A stretch of 64,000 nucleotides of DNA. It comes from Paenibacillus sacheonensis (GTDB lineage: Bacteria; Bacillota; Bacilli; Paenibacillales; Paenibacillaceae). Every line of letters starts with the position of its first letter. The stretch's first letter is position 1. The DNA lies in contig NZ_JAAAMU010000007.1 in assembly GCF_009909195.1 (NCBI RefSeq), forward strand, positions 1 through 64,000, written 5' to 3'. Positions 17,751 through 26,101 of the stretch are shown piece after piece. A model generated the notes under the pieces. It saw only the letters and a list, made by a program, of their open reading frames with translations, was not told the origin of the DNA and did no database searches. The translations under genes and the position numbers were made by a program.

Positions 17751-19145
17751 TCAGCGACTATACGCCGGATTGCCGACTGGAATCTTCGCCTCGATCCGCT
17801 CGCGCCAATCGCGAAGCTTCCGGTGCAGCCGCTCCGTAATCTCAGGCTGCTCGCCCGCAATAGTAGACGCTTCCGACAGATCCGTCCTTAAGTTATACAG
17901 CTCCAATCGCCCATCCTCGAAAAATTCGATTAGCTTGTAAACCCCTTCTCTCACTGCTGACCCCGGCGTCCCTCCCTGATTGCCGTAATGCGGGTAATGC
18001 CAGAACAACGCTTCCCGGTCCAGACGCTCTTCTCCTTTGAGCAATGGCACAAAACTTACGCCGTCCTCGTGCTGTTCCGGCAGCGGGCCTGCACCTGCTA
18101 TTTCCAGCAGCGTCGGGTAAAAATCAGGGCTCGACACGGGAACTTCGCTGATGCTTCCCGGCTTCACCACGCCGGACCAACGAACGATTAGCGGCTCCCG
18201 CACGCCTCCCTCATACATCCAGCCTTTGCCTTCTTGAAGCGGACTGTTGCAGGTCGGCGAACCTTCGGCCGTCGCCAAACCGCCGTTGTCGGACGTGAAA
18301 ACGATTACCGTGTCGTCCAGCTGTTCCGTCTCTTCCAAGGCTTCTATCAATCGGCCGATATTCCAATCGAGGTTATATATCATCGCCGCATACGCGGGAT
18401 CGGACTGGATCATTCTCCGTTGCACCCGCAGATGTTGTTTATGCTCGCACGGAAACGGCTCTCCCGCCACAAAAGGATCGAGTTGGTCCAGCCCGAGCGA
18501 TCTGGCCTTGGCCGCGAAACGCTCGGTAAGCTCTGCGCTCACCTCGATCGGGATGTGGACCGCATAATGCCACAAGTTCAAAAAGAACGGCGTCCCGTCA
18601 TTTTGCCGGATCAGCCGAATCGCTTCGTCCGTCAGCCTATCCGTCAAGTATTCGCCGACCGGACCTTCTTCGAGCGTCTCGATGCCATAAGGGCTGAAGA
18701 AGCCATTCAACGGCATCCCCCAGCTGCAGCCGCCAATATTAACATCGAAGCCATGTTTGTCCGGATAATGGTCTTGTCCGCCGAGATGCCATTTGCCCAC
18801 ATGCCAAGTCCGGTAGCCCTGTTCCTTTAATGCGGACGCCACGCTTTTCTCCTGAAGCGGGAGATGCCTGATGTACGGCGCATCGATCAGTTTTCCGGCT
18901 GTCCGGCCGCCGATCCAGTTGGTCACGCCGACATTCGCCGGATATTTCCCGCTCATGATGCTAGCCCGTGTCGGCGAGCAGACCGGAGCGGCGGCATAGG
19001 CGTCCGTAAACCGAATGCCCTCGGCGGCAAGACGGTCCAGATGAGGCGTTTCGTAAAAGGCGCTGCCGTAACAGCCCAAGTCCTTCCAGCCCATGTCGTC
19101 GATGAGGATAAACAACACATTCGGTTTCTTCGTCGGTTGACTCAT
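17751..19145 (-). CDS. Sulfatase (type I, formylglycine-dependent)
   Basis: A 464-residue sulfatase that hydrolyses a sulfate ester using a formylglycine made from Cys56 in the motif CSPTRASIMSG, which fits CxPTR. Metal ligands are the early Asp pair (FILIDDMG, 16-17) and a later VFTSDNGG. The start at 19145 (MSQPTKK) has GGAGGAAG seven bases upstream, which itself lies in the longer open frame. There is no signal peptide, so it is probably cytoplasmic and acts on imported substrate. It is the last gene of an operon with a TauD-type dioxygenase and an LplB/LplC transporter, and is followed by a terminator. Confidence 0.92.
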   Translation of the reverse strand: MSQPTKKPNVLFILIDDMGWKDLGCYGSAFYETPHLDRLAAEGIRFTDAYAAAPVCSPTRASIMSGKYPANVGVTNWIGGRTAGKLIDAPYIRHLPLQEKSVASALKEQGYRTWHVGKWHLGGQDHYPDKHGFDVNIGGCSWGMPLNGFFSPYGIETLEEGPVGEYLTDRLTDEAIRLIRQNDGTPFFLNLWHYAVHIPIEVSAELTERFAAKARSLGLDQLDPFVAGEPFPCEHKQHLRVQRRMIQSDPAYAAMIYNLDWNIGRLIEALEETEQLDDTVIVFTSDNGGLATAEGSPTCNSPLQEGKGWMYEGGVREPLIVRWSGVVKPGSISEVPVSSPDFYPTLLEIAGAGPLPEQHEDGVSFVPLLKGEERLDREALFWHYPHYGNQGGTPGSAVREGVYKLIEFFEDGRLELYNLRTDLSEASTIAGEQPEITERLHRKLRDWRERIEAKIPVGNPAYSR

Positions 19146-19208
19146 CCGTTTCTTCCTCCCATCCATAATTGCGAAGAAGCCCGCGTCTGCTCGCGGGCTT
19201 ATCTCTGC

Positions 19209-20135
19209 TTAATAAGGCCGGTCGCCTACGATCGCCACGCGCTCCGCAACGCGGCGGTTCGGGTAATAGTCCGAATTCGCGTAATGCTGCGTGGCGCGAT
19301 TATCCCAGAACGCAATGGAGTTCGCTTCCCAGCGGAAGCGGACCTGGAACTCGGGCAGCTGCGAATGACGAAACAGATACGAGAGAAGCTCTTCGCTTTC
19401 CTCTTGCTCCAGACCTGCGATCCGCACCGTAAAGTTCGGATTGACATACACCGTCTTTCTTCCCGTTTCCGGATGGGTACGCACGACCGGATGCTCGGCA
19501 GCCGGAAATTCCTCCTGGCGATTGAGCAATTCCTCGGGGGAGAGCCGCACGCCGAAGACGTGAGTAAAATCATGAATCGCCGTGAGGCCATCGATTCTCT
19601 CCTTGATCTCGTCGGGCAAATTATCATAGGCGGCACCTTGGTCCGACCATAAGGTTTCTCCGCCCAAAACAGGCGCCTCCGTCACGCGCAGGACTGCTCC
19701 CAGCGCTGGCGTCAACCGCCAGCTTACATCCGAGTGCCAATTGTTCTCATACCCGGCTTTTTTGTCATCCTTGGCGAAACGAACGACTTCATCCGAAGAA
19801 CCTTGGGGCAGAAAAGGATGCGTCTCCAGTTCTCCCCACAGACGGGCGAATGACTGCTGCTGTTCGCTCGTAATGTCCTGATTACGGAAGAAAATCACTT
19901 TCCACTCCAGCAGCGCGCGATTCAGCTCCCTTTGGAGCTCCGGCGTTACGGGATTGCGAAGATCGACGCCTTCGATTTCCGCGCCGATCAGAGGACCATA
20001 AGGCTTTACTTGAAACAGCGTGTAAGGCTGCTCCTCCACTCCTTCCGGCAGCCGGTTGATGATGCGAGGACCGCCTTTAATGCCTCGGTCCGGAATTTGA
20101 CGGGGACGTTCTTCGGGTACGATCGTTTTCGTCAT
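19209..20135 (-). CDS. TauD/TfdA-family Fe(II)/2-oxoglutarate dioxygenase
   Basis: A 308-residue oxygenase of the family containing taurine dioxygenase and the alkylsulfatase AtsK. It couples 2-oxoglutarate decarboxylation to oxidation of a substrate, often releasing sulfite or sulfate. The iron facial triad is visible: His134 and Asp136 in NNWHSDVSW, with the distal His284 in ATQHYANSDY, followed by the oxoglutarate-binding Arg in RRVAERVAI. GGAG sits upstream of the start. It lies between the solute-binding protein (21 bases away) and the sulfatase (63 bases), which suggests a role in organosulfur use. The exact substrate is not determinable here. Confidence 0.93.
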   Translation of the reverse strand: MTKTIVPEERPRQIPDRGIKGGPRIINRLPEGVEEQPYTLFQVKPYGPLIGAEIEGVDLRNPVTPELQRELNRALLEWKVIFFRNQDITSEQQQSFARLWGELETHPFLPQGSSDEVVRFAKDDKKAGYENNWHSDVSWRLTPALGAVLRVTEAPVLGGETLWSDQGAAYDNLPDEIKERIDGLTAIHDFTHVFGVRLSPEELLNRQEEFPAAEHPVVRTHPETGRKTVYVNPNFTVRIAGLEQEESEELLSYLFRHSQLPEFQVRFRWEANSIAFWDNRATQHYANSDYYPNRRVAERVAIVGDRPY

Positions 20136-20156
20136 GGTAGATGCTCCTCGCTTTCG

Positions 20157-21731
20157 CTATTGGTTTGCGTTTTCCTTCTTGTATTCTTCGTTGACCGACT
20201 TCAGAATTTCATTGCCGCCAGCTTGACGCCATTTCTCTCCTAGCTCTTCAATCCCTTTATCGACGTCGATCTTGCCGTTCAAAAGGTCCACGAAATATTG
20301 GTTATACACTTCATTGACGGCTTTACCGTATTCAATCTCCGCATCTGTCCTGCGGGTAACGAGATTCGGAACGAAGTATTGCGAAGCGACTTTGACCGAA
20401 TCCCGAGCGCGATCAATATTCGGCTCCGTCTGCGGCAAGTAATCTTCATCGATCGGCCACGTCACGTTACCCCAAGCAAGCGGATGACTCCAGCCATTCG
20501 GTGCAAATCCGTCCTTTTCGCGTTCCGCTTCATTGTAAATGATTTTATCTCCTTGCTTCGTATAGTGGATGCCTTCAATGCCGAGCTGCAGCAAGTCGCG
20601 GCCTTCCTTGGACAACATGAATTCGATAAATTCCGCTGCCTTCTCCGGATTCTTCGCCTTATTGGTAACGGCCGTGAACAATGCCGTTTTCGGATGGGTA
20701 GCCATACCCTGCTTGCCATCCGGTCCGGCTGGGGGCGGCGCGTATCCGAGCACGCCATTCGGATTGACCTGCTTCAGGCTACCTTCGATGCGGCTCACGT
20801 GACGGAACAATGGACCGTCCATAACGCCCGCTTTGCTTTGGAAAAACTTCTGTTCCTTCGCAGGCCGGTCATACAGAATATACTCGGGATCGATCAATTT
20901 CTCCTTATACCACTTGCGGAGCTCCTCGATACCTGCCTTGAAGGCCGGATGTTCGAAGCGAGGGATAACTTCACCTTTATCGTTCAGAACATAGTCCGCA
21001 TCCGGAAGTCCGTACGCATACAAAACAAAATCAAATGCAGTCAAAGCGTCGCCAGGCACCGGCTTATTCGTGATGTAACCGAAAGTGTCAGCCTTGCCGT
21101 TGCCGTCAGGGTCCTTTTCCACGATCGCTTTCAGCGCAGCTTCGAATTCATCCAATGTTTTCGGATGCTGCAAGCCCAGCTTATCCAGCCAGTCCTGGCG
21201 GAATTGAACGGTATAATTCGACTTCTCCATACCGCTCACGAAGGGGTATCCGTAATATTTACCGTCTACCGCCGTCCACTGCAGACCATTATCGAGCTTG
21301 GCTTTAATCGTGGGTATTTTGTCAAAATAATCGTTGAGCGGAAGAAGAATACCTTCCTTAATCCACTGGGAAACGGAGGAAGAGGGATACTGCGTCGTCA
21401 CAACGTCAGGAAGATCCCCGCTTGCGATAGCTACGTTAATCTTGTCGTACGAAAACTCTGGCGCGATCTTGATCGTCAGCTTGATGTTCAGCCGCTTGTT
21501 AATCTCGGCAATAATGCGGTCGTTCGGAACCAGCGGCTTCGCCCCTTGGTCGCCTGTAGTTAAATAAACGAGCTCATACGGCTTTTCCGTACTCGATGTA
21601 GAACCATTGCTGCTGCTATTGCTGCTGCTGTTACCGTTTCCGTTACTGCCAGCTTTATTTGCAACCTTATCCGAGCATCCTGCCGTTATGACTAACGCTG
21701 CGGCCATTGCCAAGACCACCCATTTTTTCAT
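20157..21731 (-). CDS. Extracellular solute-binding lipoprotein
   Basis: Substrate-binding lipoprotein of the second importer. The start at 21731 is set by GGAGAGAG seven bases upstream and by the signal peptide VVLAMAAALVITAGC, a lipobox ending in TAGC, followed by an Asn/Ser/Gly-rich linker. Segments such as RQDWLDKLGL and EKDPDGNGKADTFG mark it as an LipO/YtcQ-type protein and a paralog of the one at 12223-14004. It follows the two permease genes and precedes the dioxygenase gene. The placement of binding protein after permeases is the reverse of the first cluster. Confidence 0.92.
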   Translation of the reverse strand: MKKWVVLAMAAALVITAGCSDKVANKAGSNGNGNSSSNSSSNGSTSSTEKPYELVYLTTGDQGAKPLVPNDRIIAEINKRLNIKLTIKIAPEFSYDKINVAIASGDLPDVVTTQYPSSSVSQWIKEGILLPLNDYFDKIPTIKAKLDNGLQWTAVDGKYYGYPFVSGMEKSNYTVQFRQDWLDKLGLQHPKTLDEFEAALKAIVEKDPDGNGKADTFGYITNKPVPGDALTAFDFVLYAYGLPDADYVLNDKGEVIPRFEHPAFKAGIEELRKWYKEKLIDPEYILYDRPAKEQKFFQSKAGVMDGPLFRHVSRIEGSLKQVNPNGVLGYAPPPAGPDGKQGMATHPKTALFTAVTNKAKNPEKAAEFIEFMLSKEGRDLLQLGIEGIHYTKQGDKIIYNEAEREKDGFAPNGWSHPLAWGNVTWPIDEDYLPQTEPNIDRARDSVKVASQYFVPNLVTRRTDAEIEYGKAVNEVYNQYFVDLLNGKIDVDKGIEELGEKWRQAGGNEILKSVNEEYKKENANQ

Positions 21732-21791
21732 TGATTTCTCTCTCCAATGCATCATTTCACTGCCTCCTGCTTGTTTTTTTATAGGAAGGAA

Positions 21792-22658
21792 TTATTCCTT
21801 GACCGCGCCAATCAACACGCCATTGGTGAAATACTTCTGGAAAAACGGATAGAGGAGCATGACCGGAATAGAAGCTGCCATAACCGTCGCCATCTTGATG
21901 GACGGCCCGAGTAGAAATACGCTGTCGCCGCCTCCCGAGTACGAGGATTCGTTCTCGAACAGCATGCTTCGCAAGAACAGCTGCAACGGCCAAAGCTCCT
22001 TGTCGCTAATGAAGAAGATCGCATTGAAAAACTCGTTCCATCTGGTAACGGCATAAAAGAGCGTGATGGTGGAGATGGCCGGCAGCGATAACGGAATCAC
22101 GATCTTGTACAATATTCTTAGATCATTGCAACCGTCGATACGGGCCGCTTCGACCAAGCCGTCTGGCAGCGCGGCGAAGAAGTTTTTCATAATGATCAGG
22201 TTATACGTCGCCAGCGCGCTCGGAAAAATCAACGCCCACACCGAGTTCATCATGCCGAGGTTTTTGACGACCAGATAGGTCGGAATGATGCCGCCGCTGA
22301 ACATCATCGTAAACACGAAGAAAAACATAATCACTCGGCTTCCCTTCAGACCTGGCCTGGAAAGCGCATAGGCTGCCGTTACCGTAAGGAACATACTGAT
22401 CGCCGTGCCTACTACCGTGACGAACAGCGTTACGCCATAAGACGTCCAAAGCTCGTTCATCGAGAATAAGTACTGATAAGCCTCGAAGGTGACCTCTCTA
22501 GGGAAAATATGAATATTGGATCCCAGGTACTCCTTCAGCGGAATGATCGATACAACGAACGTATCCCAGAAAGGATATATCGTAACGATCGCTACAATCG
22601 CCAAGAATCCAATATTGAACGAATCGAACAGCTTCCCTACCCTGCTTGTATAATGCAT
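21792..22658 (-). CDS. ABC transporter permease, LplC type
   Basis: Six-TM permease of the second importer, 288 residues, with the EAA loop around EAARIDGCNDLRILYKIVIP and the family ending NGVLIGAVKE. GGGAGGGAG lies upstream of the start. It follows the LplB-type gene by 15 bases. The substrate may be an organosulfur compound or sulfated saccharide, judging by the dioxygenase and sulfatase encoded downstream, although the family usually carries oligosaccharides. No ATPase gene is linked. Confidence 0.92.
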   Translation of the reverse strand: MHYTSRVGKLFDSFNIGFLAIVAIVTIYPFWDTFVVSIIPLKEYLGSNIHIFPREVTFEAYQYLFSMNELWTSYGVTLFVTVVGTAISMFLTVTAAYALSRPGLKGSRVIMFFFVFTMMFSGGIIPTYLVVKNLGMMNSVWALIFPSALATYNLIIMKNFFAALPDGLVEAARIDGCNDLRILYKIVIPLSLPAISTITLFYAVTRWNEFFNAIFFISDKELWPLQLFLRSMLFENESSYSGGGDSVFLLGPSIKMATVMAASIPVMLLYPFFQKYFTNGVLIGAVKE

Positions 22659-22673
22659 AAGCTCCCTCCCGTA

Positions 22674-23663
22674 TCAGTAAACGCCATGTTCTCCCATCTT
22701 CCGGGAAAGCCAATTAGCCAGAACAAGAAGCGTGAAATTGATCAACGACTTAAACAACCCAACCGCCGCCGCAAGACTGAATTTACCATCCGTCAAGCCA
22801 ATCCGGTAAACGTAAGTGTCGATAATATCCGAGACGCGGTATACGCCTGGATGATAAAGCACGAATATTTGCTCGAAGCCCGCCTCCATAATACCGCCAA
22901 GCCGAAGAATGAGAATGAGCACGATGGTGCTCCTGATCAGCGGTATCGTGAGATACAGCAGCCGCTGAAAGCGGTTTGCTCCGTCGATGACCGACGCTTC
23001 ATACAAATGCGGACTGATTCCGGCCAAAGCGGCGATGTAAATAATGGTGTTCCAGCCAAACTCCTTCCAGATCATGGATAAGACAAGCGTGCTGCGAAAA
23101 TAGGATTCATTGCTCAGAAAACCAATCGGCGTGCCTCCGAACAGCTTAATGATGTTGTTCACTACACCGCTGTCGGTGGAGAGCAGATTGATAAGAATCC
23201 CTCCCAAAATGACCCAGGAGATAAAATGCGGCAGGTAAATCACGGTCTGAATCGTCTGCTTGAACAGTCTTGACCTAACCTCGTTCAATAACAACGCAGC
23301 GATAATCGGAGCGGGAAATCCAAAGGCAAGCCGGTAAAGCGAGATGATGACCGTATTTTTAAAGACTTCCCAAAATTTATCCTGCGAGAATAAATACCGG
23401 AAATGCTCAAAACCTGCCCAATCGCTGCCCAAAATTCCTTTTGTAATGCTGAATTCCTTGAACGCAACGACCGCGCCGTACATCGGGATGTAGTGGAAAA
23501 TCAGATAGTATACCAGTGCCGGAATCAGCATGATATACAGATAACGGTTAAACCAGATATACCTTAGTAAACTTGCTCTTTTGCGGACGCGATCAGGCGA
23601 TTGAACTGCCGCTTGTCGTAACGCGACTTCTTTACGCGCTGACTCGCTGTCAACGAATTCCAT
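22674..23663 (-). CDS. ABC transporter permease, LplB type
   Basis: First gene of the transporter/dioxygenase/sulfatase operon, 329 residues from the chosen start (MEFVDSES) at 23663, with GGGAGC upstream. It has LplB hallmarks: LYIMLIPALVYYLIFHYIPMYG, LGSDWAGFEHF, VIYLPHFISWVILGG and an EAA loop near EASVIDGANRFQRLLYLTIP. The N-terminal 35 residues before the first TM are charged and longer than usual. The reading frame stays open for another 30 codons upstream into the leader (to 23753), passing through the second terminator hairpin, which may matter for regulation. Confidence 0.92.
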   Translation of the reverse strand: MEFVDSESARKEVALRQAAVQSPDRVRKRASLLRYIWFNRYLYIMLIPALVYYLIFHYIPMYGAVVAFKEFSITKGILGSDWAGFEHFRYLFSQDKFWEVFKNTVIISLYRLAFGFPAPIIAALLLNEVRSRLFKQTIQTVIYLPHFISWVILGGILINLLSTDSGVVNNIIKLFGGTPIGFLSNESYFRSTLVLSMIWKEFGWNTIIYIAALAGISPHLYEASVIDGANRFQRLLYLTIPLIRSTIVLILILRLGGIMEAGFEQIFVLYHPGVYRVSDIIDTYVYRIGLTDGKFSLAAAVGLFKSLINFTLLVLANWLSRKMGEHGVY

Positions 23664-23683
23664 CGTAGGTGCTCCCTTCCTAG

Positions 23684-23724
23684 AAAAATAATAAAAGACA
23701 CAACATGGTGGTTGATGTTGTGTC
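23684..23724 (-). terminator. Second leader terminator, just before the first transporter gene
   Basis: A perfect 10-bp stem GACACAACAT/ATGTTGTGTC (23697-23724) with an 8-base loop is followed on the minus strand by a T-rich tract (23684-23696). It lies about 20 bases before the permease start and its ribosome site. The arm contains tandem TGT TGT Cys codons in the frame open to the permease gene. Placed inside a leader, it looks like an attenuator. Confidence 0.75.
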
Positions 23725-23752
23725 TCCGGATAACCAGTCGACGCTTTATTCA

Positions 23753-23753
23753 T
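23753..23753 (-). other. In-frame leader reading frame start (ATG) upstream of the permease
   Basis: An ATG at 23751-23753 opens a frame that is continuous with the permease gene and encodes 30 extra residues including QHQPPCCVFYYF, with the Cys pair inside the second hairpin. There is no good Shine-Dalgarno sequence, so translation from here is doubtful. It is listed because the Cys codons could link the hairpin to cysteine supply. Confidence 0.25.
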
Positions 23754-23815
23754 TTTGCATACGCGGTAGAATAACCGGGGTTAGTAAGGACCTCTGGTCA
23801 ACCAGGCGGTTCCAT

Positions 23816-23855
23816 AAAAAAAGGAGACGCAGCACCTCTTCAGGCACTGGTCTCC
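23816..23855 (-). terminator. First leader terminator, early in the operon leader
   Basis: A 14-bp hairpin with one bulge (GGAGAC ... GTCTCC outer arms at 23850-23855 and 23823-23828, tetraloop GAAG) is followed by seven T on the minus strand. It begins about 50 bases after the predicted transcription start, so it would stop most transcripts unless antitermination occurs. The GGAGAC arm sequence recurs at 23722-23727 at the base of the second hairpin, offering an alternative pairing. Confidence 0.8.
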
Positions 23856-23913
23856 GGTGATCCGGTAGATAAATTACTATTCCTATGAGTTTACTTTGTT
23901 TATTATGAAACTC

Positions 23914-23942
23914 ATGTTAACATGCACGTATTGAGGCGTCAA
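23914..23942 (-). promoter_or_regulatory. Sigma-A promoter of the transporter/dioxygenase/sulfatase operon
   Basis: On the minus strand TTGACG (-35, 23937-23942) and TAACAT (-10, 23914-23919) are separated by 17 bases, with a TG one base before the -10 (extended -10). The predicted start is near 23907, giving a leader of about 240 bases before the first permease codon. Confidence 0.7.
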
Positions 23943-24086
23943 CGGTTTTTTCAAAATAATTACAACTCTGAAAAAAGAAAACTTGATTATGCCGCGTCTT
24001 CCAGCAGTTCCCTGAATCGATCTCCCGAACTTAATATAGGCCTGAATTTTTTCCCTTTTAGCCATAAAAAAACACCCTCCAAATAG

Positions 24087-24126
24087 CACTCAAACCTCCA
24101 TGGAAAACATGAAGGTTTTTTGAGTG
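24087..24126. repeat. Hairpin downstream of the EEP-family gene
   Basis: CACTCAAA-CCTCCATG at 24087-24102 pairs with CATGAAGG-TTTTTTGAGTG at 24109-24126 around GAAAA. It lies about 65 bases after the stop of the EEP gene. There is no clean T-run directly after it on either strand, so its role as a terminator is uncertain. Confidence 0.45.
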
Positions 24127-24189
24127 ACTACTTGAAGGGGATCATACGATTTCGCGACACCTTGTTGCAGACGGCACGGAATACGATTT

Positions 24190-24984
24190 CTAGAATTGGA
24201 CCTTCGCCACGACTGGATAATGGTCCGACGGATACCTGCCGTTTATTTGGCGGCGATCGATCTGCACCTTCTTGATCTCGAATTCGGCGGTAGCAAAGAT
24301 ATAGTCGATCGGTTCTCCCGAATCGCCGCCTTTAAAGTCATGGTAGGTTAAACCCGGATTTCCTCTGATCAGGGAGTACGCGTCTTTCAAATCGCTATTC
24401 CTGCCGTCAACCTCGATCTCGCCTCGCAAAAAACGAATCGGGAATTCGCTGGGAAACGAGTTGAAATCCCCTGAGAGCAGCGCCGGGTGCCCATCTAAAG
24501 CGCGTTGTCTAGCCATATATTCTCCTATTTTTTGAATCCCGCGGTCTTTCGCTTCCTGGCTGTGATGGTCTAGATGGGTGTTGTAAAAATAGAAGGATTT
24601 ACCTGACTTTCGGTGAAAGAAACGCGCCCACGTGCAGATTCTCGGAAACGAGCTCCCCCAACTCATCGAAGCTTCCGTCTCCGGCGTTTCGGACAGCCAA
24701 AACTGTCCTTTTTCTTCCATTGCCAGCTCGCCGCGGTTATAAAAAATCGCATTATGCTCATTCTCATGCTCCCCGAAACGACCTTGCCCGACCCAATCGT
24801 ATTCGTTCAGCCGCGCCCCCAAATCGTTGAGCATCGCGTGATAGCCTTCCTGCGTGCCGATAAGCAAAGGATGATGTTCTTTGATAACGGCGGACGCTCG
24901 GTCGATTCGTTTCGGCCAATAATCGGGGCCATCATTGATTTCCGGATAGCGCAAATTAAACGTCATGACAGTGATCTCTATCAT
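24190..24984 (-). CDS. Endonuclease/exonuclease/phosphatase-family protein
   Basis: A 264-residue metal-dependent phosphoesterase of the EEP fold (exonuclease III, sphingomyelinase and inositol phosphatase relatives). Signature motifs are in order: TFNLRYP near the N-terminus (metal Asn), GTQEG (metal Glu), NTHLDHHSQEA (catalytic His), SGDFNSFP (Asp/Asn) and the C-terminal SDHYPV (Asp-His pair). It lacks a signal peptide. A weak GGGG ribosome site precedes the start. It resembles the bacterial EEP proteins often found near sugar-metabolism genes, with undefined substrate. It appears to be monocistronic. Confidence 0.9.
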   Translation of the reverse strand: MIEITVMTFNLRYPEINDGPDYWPKRIDRASAVIKEHHPLLIGTQEGYHAMLNDLGARLNEYDWVGQGRFGEHENEHNAIFYNRGELAMEEKGQFWLSETPETEASMSWGSSFPRICTWARFFHRKSGKSFYFYNTHLDHHSQEAKDRGIQKIGEYMARQRALDGHPALLSGDFNSFPSEFPIRFLRGEIEVDGRNSDLKDAYSLIRGNPGLTYHDFKGGDSGEPIDYIFATAEFEIKKVQIDRRQINGRYPSDHYPVVAKVQF

Positions 24985-25225
24985 ACCTATGCAGTCCCCT
25001 TTCTCTTATTTTCAATACGCTGAACCTACTATTCCATGGATAAACGGAAACGGTTACATCCACCTATAGTTTACATCGTGTTTACCAACGCATGTAAGTG
25101 CATAATGTCTCACCTGAATCGGTCTTTGACGCTTGAACAACAATCGCATTCTTTCCATCCACCTGGCTTCATGGCTCTGGATTTTTATGGTTCAAAAACG
25201 CTTACTCCCCCAATGCTGCGCCGCA

Positions 25226-26101
25226 TTACTCCATGCTCGGCTTTGCCGTCATGCCCGGCGACGCCCGGAATCCTTCCCGCCACGATCCGTACCGCGGCTC
25301 CCAGCCCTGACGGAGCGCTTTGTCGTTCCGCGCCCCTCTCTCTCCTCTTGCACTGCCGCGCTCGACCGCCGGCGTCGGTGCGCCGACGGCGGCAGCGAAG
25401 GCGGGCAGCCATTCGGTGCCCGCCGCAGGCTCGCGGTCCGCGATGTTGTAGGCGCCTGGCGGCCAGGCTAGCGCGAGCGCGGCCGCGCGTGCGGCGTCTT
25501 CAACGTGCACGAAGGAACTGATGCCATCCGTCGCGGGCAGCTTCCGCGCACGGACCAGATCCGCCATCAAGCCGTCCGCGGCATACCACGTGCCTGCGCC
25601 ATAGAGCAAGCCGTATCGCAGAATGACAGCCTCCGGCATGTCGGCCGCCGCCTGCTCCAAAGCCGCGACGCCATGGATCGTTGCAATGCGCGGCGCTTGC
25701 GCTTCCAGATCCAGCGGCTCCTCCTCCGACGCGGGTCCCTCGCCCGGCGCATAAGCCCACGAGATGCTCTGGGCGACGATACGGCGCACGCCTGCAGCCA
25801 GCGAAGCGTCCACGAGATTCCTCGTCCCTTCTTTGCGGATACGGGCATTATCCGCGAAATTTCTGGCGCCCAGCGCCGTCAGCTGATGGATGACGGCTTC
25901 CGGCCTTATTTCGCGAAGCGCTTCGAACAATTCATCGCGGTCGAATACGTCCACGATGCGATAGTGCGCGCCTTTGCCGGTCAAATCGGCTGCGTGAGCC
26001 GGATTGCGAATCAAGCCGACTACCTCGTGGCCGTTCTCCACCAACAGCGGAACGAGCGCTCTGCCTACGACGCCGCTTGCGCCTGCTACTGCGATTTTCA
26101 T
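25226..26101 (-). CDS. NAD-dependent epimerase/dehydratase-family protein
   Basis: Extended short-chain dehydrogenase of 291 residues. The Rossmann nucleotide-binding motif is GASGVVGRAL at residues 7-16. The usual YxxxK is replaced: the region after the SISWAY segment reads GVAALEQAA with no Tyr/Lys pair in place, so it may be an atypical member that binds NAD without classical catalysis. Its ATG overlaps the stop of the upstream EamA transporter gene (ATGA), indicating a two-gene operon. Local GC is high (long stretches of GCG/GCC codons) compared with the neighbourhood. Confidence 0.85.
   Translation of the reverse strand: MKIAVAGASGVVGRALVPLLVENGHEVVGLIRNPAHAADLTGKGAHYRIVDVFDRDELFEALREIRPEAVIHQLTALGARNFADNARIRKEGTRNLVDASLAAGVRRIVAQSISWAYAPGEGPASEEEPLDLEAQAPRIATIHGVAALEQAAADMPEAVILRYGLLYGAGTWYAADGLMADLVRARKLPATDGISSFVHVEDAARAAALALAWPPGAYNIADREPAAGTEWLPAFAAAVGAPTPAVERGSARGERGARNDKALRQGWEPRYGSWREGFRASPGMTAKPSME

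Larger units (their letters stand above)
23664..24189. other. Leader and intergenic region with two terminators
   Basis: About 525 bases without a convincing gene. From right to left it holds a hairpin after the EEP gene, a short doubtful frame (23883-24065), the promoter at 23914-23942 and two terminator hairpins. The sequence between the hairpins includes a small CTGG-TTGA-CCAG stem-loop. I recognise no known riboswitch consensus. Confidence 0.6.

Noticed and set aside
20298..21563. 421-codon plus-strand frame antisense to the solute-binding protein gene
   Set aside because: No ribosome site, no domain pattern, fully inside a clear lipoprotein gene; shadow of codon bias.
23790..23815. T-box-like TGGAACCGCC after the first leader hairpin
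   Set aside because: Resembles the T-box core (TGGNACCGCG) at some positions but lies downstream of a terminator, with no stem I or specifier loop visible.
23883..24065. Small frame starting MAKREK with a GGAGGG upstream
   Set aside because: Overlaps the sigma-A promoter; the other frame ends LLEDAA and gives a plausible 25-residue peptide only if one A is removed from a run. Not supportable as a gene.
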